A stretch of DNA of 64,000 nucleotides, taken from JANQMX01 sp965247175 (GTDB taxonomy: Bacteria > Pseudomonadota > Alphaproteobacteria > Kiloniellales > DSM-21159). The DNA lies in contig OZ252006.1 in the NCBI GenBank assembly GCA_965247175.1, forward strand, positions 3,782,001-3,846,000, read 5' to 3'. This document shows positions 1-9,871 of the stretch, piece after piece. The position numbers were made by a program, and so were the translations under genes. Each line of letters begins with the position of its first letter. The first letter of the stretch is position 1. The notes under the pieces are model-generated. The model saw only the letters and a list, made by a program, of their open reading frames with translations. It searched no databases and had not been told where the DNA came from.

Positions 1-71
1 GAGCCGAGGGGAATCGAACCCCTGACCTCGACATTGCGAACGTCGCGCTCTCCCAACTGAGCTACGGCCCC
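1..71 (-). tRNA. tRNA-Ala (anticodon CGC), 3' end cut by window edge
   Basis: On the minus strand the sequence folds as a cloverleaf. The acceptor 5' strand is GGGGCCG, followed by a D arm with GCTC/GAGC. The anticodon stem CGACG/TGTCG holds the loop TTCGCAA, giving anticodon CGC, which reads GCG alanine codons. The T arm AGGGG-TTCGATT-CCCCT is perfect. The 5' G lies at position 71. The last acceptor base, the discriminator and any CCA lie beyond the left edge, so the gene is complete in structure but truncated by the window. Confidence 0.95.
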
Positions 72-263
72 ATTTCCAGCAGAGGCGCGGATAATGGGAA
101 GGGGTGTGAAGGCTGTCAAGCGTCGGCACGCAGCCTGTCTCAAAGCGCCGCCTTGCTGCCCTGACGGTGCCTTACGGCCACAGTCTGCTCTATTGCCACA
201 GCAGAGTGCCTTGCCTAATTTCGGCACTGCCGCATGGCGGAAACCCGCAGGAAAAGGCTGTTC

Positions 264-560
264 ATGAACGTCATTCTCGCCCCGATCATCGAAGTGCTGA
301 TGCTGGCCATCAACCTCTATGTCTGGCTAGTGATCGCCTCGGCGATCTTGAGCTGGCTGGTTGCCTTCAACGTGGTCAACACGCGCAATCAGTTCATCTA
401 CACGATTGGCGACTTCCTGCACCGCATTACCGAGCCGGCGCTAAGGCCGATCCGCCGCTTCCTACCCAATCTCGGCGGCATCGATATCTCGCCGGTTATT
501 CTCATTCTGGTGCTGTTCTTCGCTCAGAAACTCTTAGAGAACGTCCTCGCCTCGCTCTGA
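264..560 (+). CDS. YggT family integral membrane protein
   Basis: This is a 98-residue membrane protein with two strongly hydrophobic segments (about residues 5-30 and 75-95). They are separated by the family signature in which a Pro-Leu-Arg-Pro-Ile-Arg-Arg stretch is followed by an 'LPNLGGIDISP' turn. YggT proteins are small inner-membrane proteins implicated in osmotic stress and cell-envelope functions; the biochemical role is not established. The ATG at 264 gives the usual family length; an in-frame ATG at 234 would add ten polar residues. folD follows 175 bases downstream on the same strand, and a tRNA lies upstream on the other strand. The family call is secure; the function is open. 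Confidence 0.85.
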   Translation: MNVILAPIIEVLMLAINLYVWLVIASAILSWLVAFNVVNTRNQFIYTIGDFLHRITEPALRPIRRFLPNLGGIDISPVILILVLFFAQKLLENVLASL

Positions 561-735
561 GCCGACGAGCGCCACGCGGGCTTGCGTGGGCGCCTCCGGC
601 TGTGCTGCAAGACTGCGGTCTACTAAGGCGCCGGCAGGGTCGGTCGGAAGGCCTTTGCCGCCGCTTCCAGGCAGGCGGTTTCGCGGCCTCGGGCAATGCT
701 GCCGGCAAGCGGAAAAAGCATGAGAAGGGAAGGGC

Positions 736-1650
736 ATGAGCCAAGCGACAGCGCCCGTCGGGCAAGCTCAGGTGATCGACGGAAAGGCCTTCGCCGCCGG
801 CTTGCGCAGCCGCGTCGCGGAAGGCGTCAAGAGCCTTCAGGCCAGCCACGGCGTGACGCCGGGCTTGGCGGTGGTGCTGGTCGGCGAGGATCCGGCCAGC
901 CAGGTCTACGTGCGCAACAAGGGCAAGCAGACGATCGAGGTCGGCAAGAAGTCGGTCGAGCACAAGCTGCCGGTCGAGACCGAACAGGCGACGCTCCTGG
1001 CGCTGGTGGATGAGCTCAACAAGGACGCCTCCATTCACGGCATCCTGGTGCAGCTTCCCCTGCCCAAGCAGATCGACGCCGAGGCCGTGATCAACGCCAT
1101 CGACCCGGCCAAGGACGTCGACGGCTTCCATGTGGTCAACGCCGGCCGCCTGGCGACGGGCCAGAGCGCCATGGTGCCCTGCACCCCGCTCGGCTGCCTG
1201 ATGATGCTGAAGCACCATCTGGGCGATCTGAGCGGCGCCAACGCGGTCGTCGTCGGCCGCTCCAACATCGTCGGCAAGCCCATGGCCCAGCTTCTGCTCA
1301 AGGAAAGCTGCACCGTCACCATCGCGCATTCGCGCACCCGCGACCTGCCGGCCGTCTGCCGCGGCGCCGATATCCTGGTGGCCGCCGTCGGCCGGCCGGA
1401 GATGGTGCGCGGCGATTGGGTCAAGCCCGGCGCCACGGTGATCGACGTCGGCATCAACCGGCTGGAGCCGACGGAGCCCGGCGGCAAGGGCCGTTTGGTC
1501 GGCGACGTGGCCTACGAGGAGGCGGCCGCGGTGGCCGGTGCCATCACCCCGGTGCCCGGCGGCGTCGGGCCCATGACCATCGCCTGCCTGCTGGCCAATA
1601 CCCTGACCGCGGCCCATCGCAGCTTGGGCTTGCCCGACCCTCAGCTCTGA
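736..1650 (+). CDS. folD: Bifunctional methylenetetrahydrofolate dehydrogenase / methenyltetrahydrofolate cyclohydrolase
   Basis: This cytoplasmic enzyme of one-carbon metabolism interconverts 5,10-methylene-, methenyl- and 10-formyl-tetrahydrofolate using NADP. The 304-residue protein has the expected family length. It carries the substrate-site YVRNKGK motif (about residue 56, Tyr and Lys of the active site), the QLPLP loop near residue 108, the PCTPLG motif, the nucleotide-binding VVVGRSNIVGKP stretch near 170 and the C-terminal PVPGGVGPMT signature. An AGGGAAGGG-type ribosome site precedes the ATG. The last ten bases overlap the convergent DUF3253 gene. Formyl-folate supply fits a generalist housekeeping role; nothing nearby suggests specialisation. 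Confidence 0.97.
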   Translation: MSQATAPVGQAQVIDGKAFAAGLRSRVAEGVKSLQASHGVTPGLAVVLVGEDPASQVYVRNKGKQTIEVGKKSVEHKLPVETEQATLLALVDELNKDASIHGILVQLPLPKQIDAEAVINAIDPAKDVDGFHVVNAGRLATGQSAMVPCTPLGCLMMLKHHLGDLSGANAVVVGRSNIVGKPMAQLLLKESCTVTIAHSRTRDLPAVCRGADILVAAVGRPEMVRGDWVKPGATVIDVGINRLEPTEPGGKGRLVGDVAYEEAAAVAGAITPVPGGVGPMTIACLLANTLTAAHRSLGLPDPQL

Positions 1651-1988
1651 CCGCTGTCGTCCTCCGGTGCGGCGCTTTCCGGCGCCGGGCGCGGCAGTGA
1701 CAGGCGGATAAGGCCCTTTACCGGCACGAAGGGGTCGACCGGCTTGCCCTTGCGCAGGATGGAGATGCGGCCCTGGCGCGCCAGAAACAGCGCCTGCTGC
1801 CGGACTCCGGTGATGTAGCGCCGCCAAAGGTCGGGCGGATCGGACTTGCGCGCACGGCGCTCGGCGAACGCCCGTGCCGCCTCGCTGGGGCAAATCGACT
1901 TGTCTGGCCCACGCTGCCTCACCAAGTGCAGAATGATTTCGGCCAATGGGTCCAATGTCTCAGGTTGGGACGAGGTGGACTGTTCCAT
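1641..1988 (-). CDS. DUF3253 domain protein
   Basis: This 115-residue soluble protein matches the small DUF3253 family. The pattern is an N-terminal helix (PLAEIILHLVRQRG) followed by the 'ICPSEAARAF' segment, a 'WRRYITGVRQQALFLARQGRISILRKGKPVDP' core and a final hydrophobic strand. The fold reads as a winged-helix-like unit: the helix-turn 'CPSEAAR' and the hairpin 'ISILRKGKPVDP' resemble recognition helix and wing. A role in nucleic-acid binding is only an inference. It is convergent with folD, overlapping it by ten bases at the stops. It starts only 31 bases from the oppositely oriented NnrU gene, so the two probably share a divergent promoter region. Confidence 0.75.
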   Translation of the reverse strand: MEQSTSSQPETLDPLAEIILHLVRQRGPDKSICPSEAARAFAERRARKSDPPDLWRRYITGVRQQALFLARQGRISILRKGKPVDPFVPVKGLIRLSLPRPAPESAAPEDDSGQS

Positions 1989-2018
1989 CTAAGAAGATCC
2001 GGTTCTAAGAGGGGGGAC

Positions 2019-2717
2019 ATGATTGGAAGCCTGAATGCGCTCCTTGCGGCAAGCGTTCTCTTTGTCGCTTCGCATTTTCTCCTCTCCTCCCGCCCGCTGA
2101 GACCGCGCCTCAACAGCCTTTTGGGCGAGACCGGTTTTCGCATCCTCTATTCCGCCGTCGCGCTCGGCTCCTTCGTTTGGATGGCCTACGCCTACGGTGC
2201 CGCCCCCTACTATGAGATTTGGCCGCCCCTGCCGGAGCTGCGCTGGATTCCGGTCTTCGTCATGCCTTTCGCCTTCATTCTGGCGGTGGCCGGGCTGACC
2301 ACCAAGAGCCCCACGGTGCTCGGCGGCGAGGCCCTGGCGAGCTCGCAGGATCCGGCGCCGGGCATCTTGCGGATCACCCGCCACCCCTTTCTTTGGGCGG
2401 CCACCTTGTGGGCGGCCTCCCACCTGCTGGCCAAGGGGGATCTCGCGACGCTGGTGCTCTGCGGCGCCATCATGGTGCTGAGCCTGGCCGGCATGCGGCA
2501 TATCGATCTGCGCCGGGAGGCCGCTTTGGGCTCGGCCTGGGGGCCGGTGGCCATGACGACCTCGCTCATCCCCTTTGCCGCCATCGTCACCGGGCGGACC
2601 AAGATGGACTGGGCCGGCCTCGGGGTTTGGCGCGTGGTCGCCGGTGTGGCGGCCTATGTCATCTTCCTGCACCTTCACGGCCCGCTGTTCGGCGTTGCCG
2701 TGCTCCCGAGCGGCTGA
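2019..2717 (+). CDS. NnrU family membrane protein
   Basis: This 232-residue polytopic membrane protein has about six predicted hydrophobic segments. The NnrU-family features are the amino-terminal 'ASHFLLSSRPLR' stretch, a loop with 'ILRITRHPFLWAATLWAASHLLAKGD', and the 'MRHIDLRREAALGSAW' segment. NnrU was named for its linkage to nitrite/nitric-oxide reductase genes; relatives occur widely in alphaproteobacteria and resemble isoprenylcysteine-methyltransferase-like membrane proteins. No denitrification gene is nearby, so the original linkage does not hold here. The ATG at 2019, preceded by GGGGGGAC, was chosen over an upstream ATG at 1926 that would run into the divergent DUF3253 gene. Confidence 0.8.
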   Translation: MIGSLNALLAASVLFVASHFLLSSRPLRPRLNSLLGETGFRILYSAVALGSFVWMAYAYGAAPYYEIWPPLPELRWIPVFVMPFAFILAVAGLTTKSPTVLGGEALASSQDPAPGILRITRHPFLWAATLWAASHLLAKGDLATLVLCGAIMVLSLAGMRHIDLRREAALGSAWGPVAMTTSLIPFAAIVTGRTKMDWAGLGVWRVVAGVAAYVIFLHLHGPLFGVAVLPSG

Positions 2718-2732
2718 GCGCCGAACGCGCTC

Positions 2733-3767
2733 CTACTCCGGCTTGCGGAAGGTCATCATCCGGGAGAAGTAGGTGACGTCGATCTCTTCCTCGACCAAGC
2801 CGGCGTCGGTGAAGAGCGCGGTCAGATCGCAGCCCACGTAGCTGCTGTAGTAGGGCTCGTGGAAGGCCACCGGGAAGTATTCCAGGAGGCCGTCGTATTC
2901 CGGCCGGTCGCCCGTCTGGATCGAATCGATCAGGATGAAGACTCCGCCGGGTTTGAGCAGGCGGGCGATCTCTTGCGCCACCGCCGGGCGCACCTTTGGC
3001 GGCAGCTCGTGAAACAGATAGACGCAGGTGATGACTTCGAAGGTGTCGTCAGGCAGGCCGCTCTCCTCGGCCGCCGCCTGGACGAAGTCGACACCGCGCC
3101 AGGGCGCCAGGTTGCGCTGGGCCTCGGCCAGATAGTCTGGGCTGAGGTCCAGGGCCGTCACCGCTAGGCGCGGGTAGTTGGCCTTGATGAAGGTGAGGAA
3201 GCGGCCCGTGCCACAGGCGACATCGAGCAGGCGGGCGCCGCGGCTTGGCCGCTCGGTAAAGAAGTGGTGCAGCGGCACCAAGGCTTGCCGGCGCATGGCG
3301 TCGGCGCCGCCGCCGAACAGCACCTCGACCTGGTGGTCGTAGAGCCTGGCCGAGCGCTCGCTGAGCCAGCCGTCGCTCTGGAAGTGGAAGTTCTGCAGAT
3401 AGTAGCGGGGATAGCCGTTTTCGGCGTCCTCCTGCTGCCGTACTTCGTCGTGCTGGCGCTGGTGCCGCCGCCGCTCCACTCGGGGCAGGTCGCGGAAGTA
3501 GGCCTCGGCGCCCAGCAGCGCGTCGACCGCGTCGCGGCCCAGGTCATGCGGCGCCCGGTAATAGCCAGCCTCGATGTTGGCCATATCCCGCTGCATCAGC
3601 TGGCGCAGGTCCTCCAGGATGTCCGCCGTCTTCGGCGTCGCGCCCTCGATCGGCCGTTTTGGCTGAACCGGTTTGGTCAGCCGGGCCGAGAGCCAATATT
3701 GACCGAAGTAGAGGCCGATGCGGGCGGCCTGCGACAGGGCATAGCTGCTGCGGAGTATCGGGTTCAT
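2733..3767 (-). CDS. Class I SAM-dependent methyltransferase
   Basis: This 344-residue protein has a Rossmann-type methyltransferase core in its second half. Motif I LLDVACGTGRF lies near residue 192 and an acidic 'ALDLSPDYLAEAQ' motif II follows. Next come 'GLPDDTFEVITCVYLFHELP' (motif IV/post-IV) and 'LLKPGGVFILIDSIQ'. The roughly 180-residue N-terminal region is unusual: it has a membrane-proximal helix (residues 5-30) and an Arg/His/Gln-rich linker with many charged residues, and no known domain was recognised. The substrate cannot be read from the sequence; the YYSSYVG and FHEPYY aromatic patches near the C-terminus may line it. It ends 15 bases from the convergent NnrU gene and is divergent from pgk. 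Confidence 0.8.
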   Translation of the reverse strand: MNPILRSSYALSQAARIGLYFGQYWLSARLTKPVQPKRPIEGATPKTADILEDLRQLMQRDMANIEAGYYRAPHDLGRDAVDALLGAEAYFRDLPRVERRRHQRQHDEVRQQEDAENGYPRYYLQNFHFQSDGWLSERSARLYDHQVEVLFGGGADAMRRQALVPLHHFFTERPSRGARLLDVACGTGRFLTFIKANYPRLAVTALDLSPDYLAEAQRNLAPWRGVDFVQAAAEESGLPDDTFEVITCVYLFHELPPKVRPAVAQEIARLLKPGGVFILIDSIQTGDRPEYDGLLEYFPVAFHEPYYSSYVGCDLTALFTDAGLVEEEIDVTYFSRMMTFRKPE

Positions 3768-3937
3768 AGAGTGAGAATTGAGTTTTTCGCGGACGCCGTC
3801 AATTGCCTCGGGCAGACTGTCGCGGCCGTACTTTCCTTATGGTCTTGCTCTCATTTCTCACTGCGTTATGACGAAGGCGAACACTCCCGCTGGGATCGTC
3901 TCGCAAACAGGCGAAAAGCCGCAACAAGGAGGCAGAG

Positions 3938-5140
3938 ATGGCGCGCTTTAAGACATTGGATGACCTTTCGCCGGCCGGGAAGACCGTTCTGGTCCGGGTC
4001 GACTACAACGTTCCCATGAAGGACGGCCAGGTGACCGATTCGACGCGCATCCAGCGGTCGCTGCCCACCCTCAAGACGCTGCTGGAAGGCGGCGCCAAGG
4101 TGGTGCTCCTATCCCACCTCGGGCGGCCGAAGGGGCAGGTACGTGACGACATGAGCCAGCGCCCCTTGGTGCCGGCCATCGAGGCGGCCCTTCCCGGCGC
4201 CAGCGTCCATTTCGCCTCCGACTGCATCGGCCAGCCGGCCCAGGACGCCATCGCCGCCGCCGAGCCCGGCAGCCTCGTCCTGCTGGAAAACCTGCGCTTT
4301 CATCCCGAGGAAGAGAAGAACGACAAGGCCTTCGCCGAGGCTTTGGCCGCATCCGGCGATCTCTACGTCAACGATGCCTTCTCCGCCGCCCATCGCGCCC
4401 ACGCCTCGACCGAGGGCCTCGCTCGCCTGCTGCCGGCGGCTGCCGGGCGCCTGATGCAGGCCGAACTCGAGCATCTGGCGCAGGCCCTGGAGAGCCCCAA
4501 GCGCCCGGTAGCGGCGCTGGTCGGCGGGGCCAAGGTCTCGACCAAGCTGGAGCTGCTCGGCAACCTGGTCGACAAGGTCCAGCTGCTGATCGTCGGCGGC
4601 GCCATGGCCAACACCTTCCTGCTCGCCCAAGGGCACGATGTGGGCAAATCGCTCTGCGAGCACGACATGACCGACACAGCCGCCGACATTCTCGCCCGGG
4701 CCAAGGCAGCCGGCTGCGACGTGCTGCTGCCAGAAGACGTGGTGACGGCGACGGCCCTGGAGCCGGGCGTTGCGACGGCGGTCTGCGCCAACAACGCGGT
4801 GCCGGCCGACAGCCTGATCCTCGACGCCGGCCCGAAAGCGACGGCGAACATCATTGCGCGGCTGGGCGACTGTCACACCCTGGTCTGGAACGGCCCGCTC
4901 GGTGCGTTCGAAGTGCCGCCCTTCGACGAGGCGACGGTGAAGGTGGCGCGGGCCGCGGCAGAGCTGACCGATCAGGGCCGCTTGCTGACCGTGGCCGGCG
5001 GCGGCGACACGGTGGCGGCCTTGAGCCACGCCGGGGTGGCCGAGCGTTTCACCTACATTTCCACCGCCGGCGGCGCCTTCCTGGAGTGGCTGGAAGGCAA
5101 GCAGCTCCCGGGCGTCGTGGCGCTGGAGGAAGCGGCCTAG
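3938..5140 (+). CDS. pgk: Phosphoglycerate kinase
   Basis: This glycolytic/gluconeogenic enzyme transfers the 1-phosphate of 1,3-bisphosphoglycerate to ADP. The 400-residue protein is of normal length. It has the signature 'VLVRVDYNVPMKDGQVTDSTRI' start (split here by residues 20-40), the SHLGRPKG loop, 'LLENLRFHPEEEKND', the 'ALVGGAKVSTKLELL' hinge and the nucleotide-site 'TVAGGGDTVAAL' near residue 350 followed by 'TYISTAGGAFLEWLEG'. AAGGAGG lies a few bases before the ATG. It stands alone; gap and fba are not adjacent. Its stop codon shares the four bases CTAG with the stop of the convergent azlD, so the two genes overlap exactly at their ends. Confidence 0.98.
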   Translation: MARFKTLDDLSPAGKTVLVRVDYNVPMKDGQVTDSTRIQRSLPTLKTLLEGGAKVVLLSHLGRPKGQVRDDMSQRPLVPAIEAALPGASVHFASDCIGQPAQDAIAAAEPGSLVLLENLRFHPEEEKNDKAFAEALAASGDLYVNDAFSAAHRAHASTEGLARLLPAAAGRLMQAELEHLAQALESPKRPVAALVGGAKVSTKLELLGNLVDKVQLLIVGGAMANTFLLAQGHDVGKSLCEHDMTDTAADILARAKAAGCDVLLPEDVVTATALEPGVATAVCANNAVPADSLILDAGPKATANIIARLGDCHTLVWNGPLGAFEVPPFDEATVKVARAAAELTDQGRLLTVAGGGDTVAALSHAGVAERFTYISTAGGAFLEWLEGKQLPGVVALEEAA

Positions 5141-5505
5141 AGCTGCAGCGCTGCCAGTAGATCGGAGCCGCTGACCCGCACCCAGGTGACCAGCACCAGG
5201 GTGGCGAAGCCGGCGGCGACACCGAGCAGCAGGTTGCGCCGGGTGAGATAGAAGCTGGCCAGCGCCAGGGTCGCCGCCGCCAGGCGGTCGAACAGCGGCG
5301 CCTCGGCCAGCGGCCCGGAGGGAAAGATGATCATGCGCGCGATCAGCGCGGCGAGCAGCGCGTAGGTGACGCAGGAGAGCCACTCGAAGAGCGGGCTCTC
5401 CACCTGCAGCCGGCCGGCCAGCAGCACGCCGAGAAAGCGCGAGACGTAGGTCGCCAGCGCGCCGACCAGGAGCGCGAGGTAGGGCAGCATCTCCTGGTCG
5501 ATCAT
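5137..5505 (-). CDS. azlD: AzlD family branched-chain amino acid transport subunit
   Basis: This 122-residue membrane protein is the small partner of AzlC. It has four hydrophobic segments and the AzlD hallmark 'TYVSRFLGVLLAGRL' near the N-terminus, followed by 'EWLSCVTYALLAALIARM'. AzlCD pairs export branched-chain amino acids (and toxic analogues) across the inner membrane. The ATG at 5505 overlaps the azlC stop in an ATGA arrangement, indicating translational coupling; the open frame continues upstream but belongs to azlC sequence in another frame. Its stop overlaps that of pgk. Confidence 0.9.
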   Translation of the reverse strand: MIDQEMLPYLALLVGALATYVSRFLGVLLAGRLQVESPLFEWLSCVTYALLAALIARMIIFPSGPLAEAPLFDRLAAATLALASFYLTRRNLLLGVAAGFATLVLVTWVRVSGSDLLAALQL

Positions 5506-6221
5506 GCCCACCTCCGGCCGATCAGGTAGCCCAGCGTGCCGGCGGTCAGCCCGGCGATGAGCAGCGACCAGTCGGGCACCACCAGATGCAGCGCCGGGCC
5601 GGCGACGGCGCCGAGCAGCAGCGCCATGGCCCGGCCGCGGTTGGCCAGGTCGGAGGCGAAGACCAGCATGAAGTAGATCGGGTTCAGGAAGACCAGCCCG
5701 AGCGAGACGTGGAAGGGCACCAGGCCGGCGATGTAATAGCCGACGCCGCTGGCGAGAATGCAGGAGCTCCAAAGCACCAGCGACATGCCGATGAAGAAGG
5801 GGTAGCGCCCCTCGGGCGGCATGGCGGGGAAGCGGCGCATGGCTTCTGCCCAGCCGGTCACGGCGATCCAGTGGCAAGCTATGTAGAGCTTCCAGCGCGG
5901 CGTGCCGGCCTCGTTGAAGTAGGGCATCAAGGTCACGGTCATGGGCAGCAGGCGCGCATTGGTCAGCCAGACGGCGAGCGCGATGACCGCCAAGGGCGCC
6001 CCCACCGCATAGAGCTCGACCAACGCCACCTGTCCTGGCAGGGCCCAGCCGGTCATGGTCGAGATGATGCCGTGAATGAGCTCGAGGTTGCTCTCGCGGA
6101 TCAGCGCGCCGAAGCCCAGGAAGCTCGCCGAAAGCACGATCAGCGGCACACCGACGCCACGCCGGACGCCATGCCAGAAATGCTCGTCGCGAAACAGGCT
6201 CTGCCCCTGGCGTGCGGCCAT
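5502..6221 (-). CDS. azlC: AzlC family branched-chain amino acid exporter subunit
   Basis: This 239-residue protein has five to six transmembrane segments and the AzlC pattern. An N-terminal 'GVPLIVLSASFLGFGALIRE' is followed by 'STMTGWALPGQVALVELYAVGAP', 'LPMTVTLMPYF' and 'LIAGLTAGTLGYLIGRRW' at the end. With AzlD it forms an inner-membrane exporter of branched-chain amino acids. It is first in a two-gene operon with four-base overlap to azlD. The gene starts about 110 bases after the histidine kinase stop on the same strand, so read-through from the kinase is possible but not shown. A regulator typical of azl loci (Lrp/AsnC) is not adjacent; one lies at 22.9 kb. Confidence 0.92.
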   Translation of the reverse strand: MAARQGQSLFRDEHFWHGVRRGVGVPLIVLSASFLGFGALIRESNLELIHGIISTMTGWALPGQVALVELYAVGAPLAVIALAVWLTNARLLPMTVTLMPYFNEAGTPRWKLYIACHWIAVTGWAEAMRRFPAMPPEGRYPFFIGMSLVLWSSCILASGVGYYIAGLVPFHVSLGLVFLNPIYFMLVFASDLANRGRAMALLLGAVAGPALHLVVPDWSLLIAGLTAGTLGYLIGRRWA

Positions 6222-6330
6222 CGCTCTCCCACGCGGGCGAACGCCGTCCGCGCACCAACAGTTTGAATGGGTTAGATCGGGGTTAAACTACGGCAGGAGC
6301 GCGCTGCTGCCCAGGGCCGGGGGGTGCAGG

Positions 6331-7932
<1,602 letters not shown>

Positions 7933-8006
7933 CTCGTCCCCCAGTACAAAGCCGGGCCTCTGTTATCGATAAGTATAATAACTCAGTCTTTGTATAAAAT
8001 GAAGCA

Positions 8007-9170
8007 TTACGAGGCGACGGCAAGGGATTTTGTTTCCTCTATACGCTCCAAAGCGTCGATGTAGTCTGGGTCACTACGCCAACGGGCGATAACGCTGTTT
8101 GCCGTGTCGCTCGCTGCTTGGTCGTATAGCTTCAGGACACCGGCCAGCTCGCCGGGGTCGACGATCTGCTCGTCGCGCCGGCCGACGCGGCTCAAGAGAA
8201 AGATCGACGTGAAGGTCGGCTTGTCGATGCCGAGTGCCTTGCAGAGGATCGCCAGCGGCTGTCCGCCGGACTGATAGACCAATCGCTTCAAGGCGCTCGG
8301 TGCGATGCCGCTCCATTCGCTCAGCATGGCCTCGAAGAGCTGAATCTCACCCTGCCTCAGGACCTTGAGCAGCATCTCGGCGTTGAGATGGCCCCGCTCG
8401 CGCAGCTCGCGCGCCAGCTTCTGGGCGGCGTTCGAGCCCTGCTGCGCATGACGAACCTGCGCCATTTCCTTGGCGCCCTCGATGGCGCACTTCTCGACCA
8501 CCTCGTCCAGCGCGCGGGGGTCGAGCCCGTAGCCGTCGACCAGAGACTGGCGCAGGGCGGCGCCGACCCAGAGGTACATGCGCTTGGCCAGCGTATCCGG
8601 CAGGTCGTGGCGCCGCACCAGGGGCTCTTGAAAGCTGTCGACCCGCTGCGACTGCTCGACCAGATATTCCATCGTCGCTTGCGAGAGCTCGGCGCCCGCG
8701 TTCTCCAGCAAGGTCCGCACCACGTCGTCGGTACCCGCCTCGACCAGAGCGTCGGAGACGACGGCGCTGACCTTGCGCCGGCGGGCGATGGCCAGCTGGT
8801 GCTCGGTCGTGCGCTGGTGAACGATCTCGATCAGGTCGTTGTCGCGCAGCAGGTCGCAGCGCATGAGGACCGGCTTGGCGACCAGGATATCGTCGCGCGC
8901 CAGCTCCTTCATGATGTGGGGCGGAACGTTCTCGTTCTCGGCCAGCTGCTCCGCCAGGCGGGCGCGGACGTCAAGCTCGACCTCGCGCACCAGCTTCTCG
9001 AGAATGTCGGACATCAGCGCCCGTTCACGCTCCGAGAGAACGCTCGCACCACTGTTGAAGAGATCGGCGATGATCTGGACCAATTTGGAGCGACTTTCCA
9101 TAGAGCGTTGGCGGGCCAGCGCTAGGAGATAATCCAGCTCTGCCGGTCGAATGTCTGCAGCCTGTTGCAT
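8007..9170 (-). CDS. DUF2336 domain protein (paralog 1)
   Basis: This 387-residue, mostly alpha-helical soluble protein reads as DUF2336. Family-typical segments are 'RSKLVQIIADLFNSGASVLSERERALMSDILEKLVREVELDVRARLAEQLA' at the start (given in parts), 'DDILVAKPVLMRCDLLRDNDLIEIV' in the middle and the pattern of HEAT-like helical repeats. DUF2336 proteins are found almost only in alphaproteobacteria and have been linked to signalling or surface attachment, but the mechanism is not known. It precedes a PAS kinase in what may be one transcript, suggesting a signalling partnership. A second DUF2336 protein is at 45.7 kb; the two share organisation but differ clearly in sequence. Confidence 0.85.
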   Translation of the reverse strand: MQQAADIRPAELDYLLALARQRSMESRSKLVQIIADLFNSGASVLSERERALMSDILEKLVREVELDVRARLAEQLAENENVPPHIMKELARDDILVAKPVLMRCDLLRDNDLIEIVHQRTTEHQLAIARRRKVSAVVSDALVEAGTDDVVRTLLENAGAELSQATMEYLVEQSQRVDSFQEPLVRRHDLPDTLAKRMYLWVGAALRQSLVDGYGLDPRALDEVVEKCAIEGAKEMAQVRHAQQGSNAAQKLARELRERGHLNAEMLLKVLRQGEIQLFEAMLSEWSGIAPSALKRLVYQSGGQPLAILCKALGIDKPTFTSIFLLSRVGRRDEQIVDPGELAGVLKLYDQAASDTANSVIARWRSDPDYIDALERIEETKSLAVAS

Positions 9171-9406
9171 GGTTTTTGCCCAGCCATACTTGGAATACCT
9201 TTCCTATGCCTAGTTGAAGCTAAGGCTTCCGGCTTGAATTTTTTGTTAATGCTTGAGACGCTTAGAGCAACCGGCGGCAGGATGGCCAAGCTGGGCTTTG
9301 CCCGAAACGCGGCCCGTATTTAGCTAAACGTTTATCAATTGGCGCTAATCTGCGGCGAGCGGCCAAAAATCTGGCCTTCCGACGTCAACCATCGCTGCTT
9401 CCTCAT

Positions 9407-9679
9407 TTGTCTGCGACACCCCCACAGTTCGATCTCGGTAGAAGCCTGAGCGACGCGCTTCGGCTTCTGCAGCAGGGCCCGACACCGGCCGGGCAATCCG
9501 CTCCGCCCGCTGCTGGCCAAGTCCCTGGCGCCACCAAGACGACAACCGGAAACCAGCCGCGTCCGGCGTCGGACGCCCACGCCAGCACGGCCTTTCAGCA
9601 GCGGCTCCAGGCCGCCCTGGATGCCGGCCAAGACGGCCAGGTCCGCCCACGCGGCAGCTACGTTAACCTCTCGGTTTGA
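9407..9679 (+). CDS. Small Pro/Gln/Ala-rich hypothetical protein
   Basis: This possible 90-residue protein starts with TTG at 9407. It is low-complexity (Pro, Gln, Ala, Thr) apart from an N-terminal amphipathic stretch 'FDLGRSLSDALRLLQQG' and the end 'RGSYVNLSV'. There is no clear ribosome site and no recognised domain. The composition matches the genome's codon style and the frame stays open to just before the hairpin element. An antisense open frame covers the same region, so it could be a chance reading. Confidence 0.35.
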   Translation: MSATPPQFDLGRSLSDALRLLQQGPTPAGQSAPPAAGQVPGATKTTTGNQPRPASDAHASTAFQQRLQAALDAGQDGQVRPRGSYVNLSV

Positions 9680-9685
9680 AGATTG

Positions 9686-9845
9686 GTTTGGCGCCTAACG
9701 GCGCTGCACTGTTCCGTCCCACTCCCCCACCCGGCCACCCCACTGTCCACAATTCCGTGGGTGGCCGGGTGGGGGAGTGGGACGGAACAGAACGGGCGCG
9801 CCTCCGTAAGAAGAGGCAAAGCGAATAGGCGCCGGCGCGCCAAAT
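9686..9845. repeat. Long-hairpin element, type A, copy 1
   Basis: A perfect 31-bp inverted repeat (arms 9709-9739 and 9760-9790) encloses a 20-base loop (9740-9759). The 5' arm is purine-poor and C-rich and contains CCCACTCCCCCACCCGGCC. On the left lies a short hairpin, GCGCC-TAAC-GGCGC (9691-9704). On the right the similarity to copy 2 continues to about 9845, ending in GGCGCGCCAAA; TTTGGCGCC at the left end gives loose terminal inverted repeats. Copy 2 at 55.1 kb has identical arms and the identical loop in the opposite orientation. It lies 3' of the minus-strand gene ending at 9872. Confidence 0.9.
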
Positions 9846-9871
9846 CAAAAAACGGCGCCCAACAAACCCAC

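Noticed and set aside
2019..2717. Denitrification locus suggested by the NnrU name
   Set aside because: No nor, nir or nos gene and no FNR/NnrR-type regulator lies nearby; NnrU-like proteins occur in many genomes without denitrification.
9740..9759. DnaA-box-like TGTCCACA in the type A hairpin loop
   Set aside because: It differs from the TTATCCACA consensus at two positions and stands alone; no cluster of boxes, AT-rich unwinding region or dnaA/dnaN gene is nearby, so an origin is not supported.
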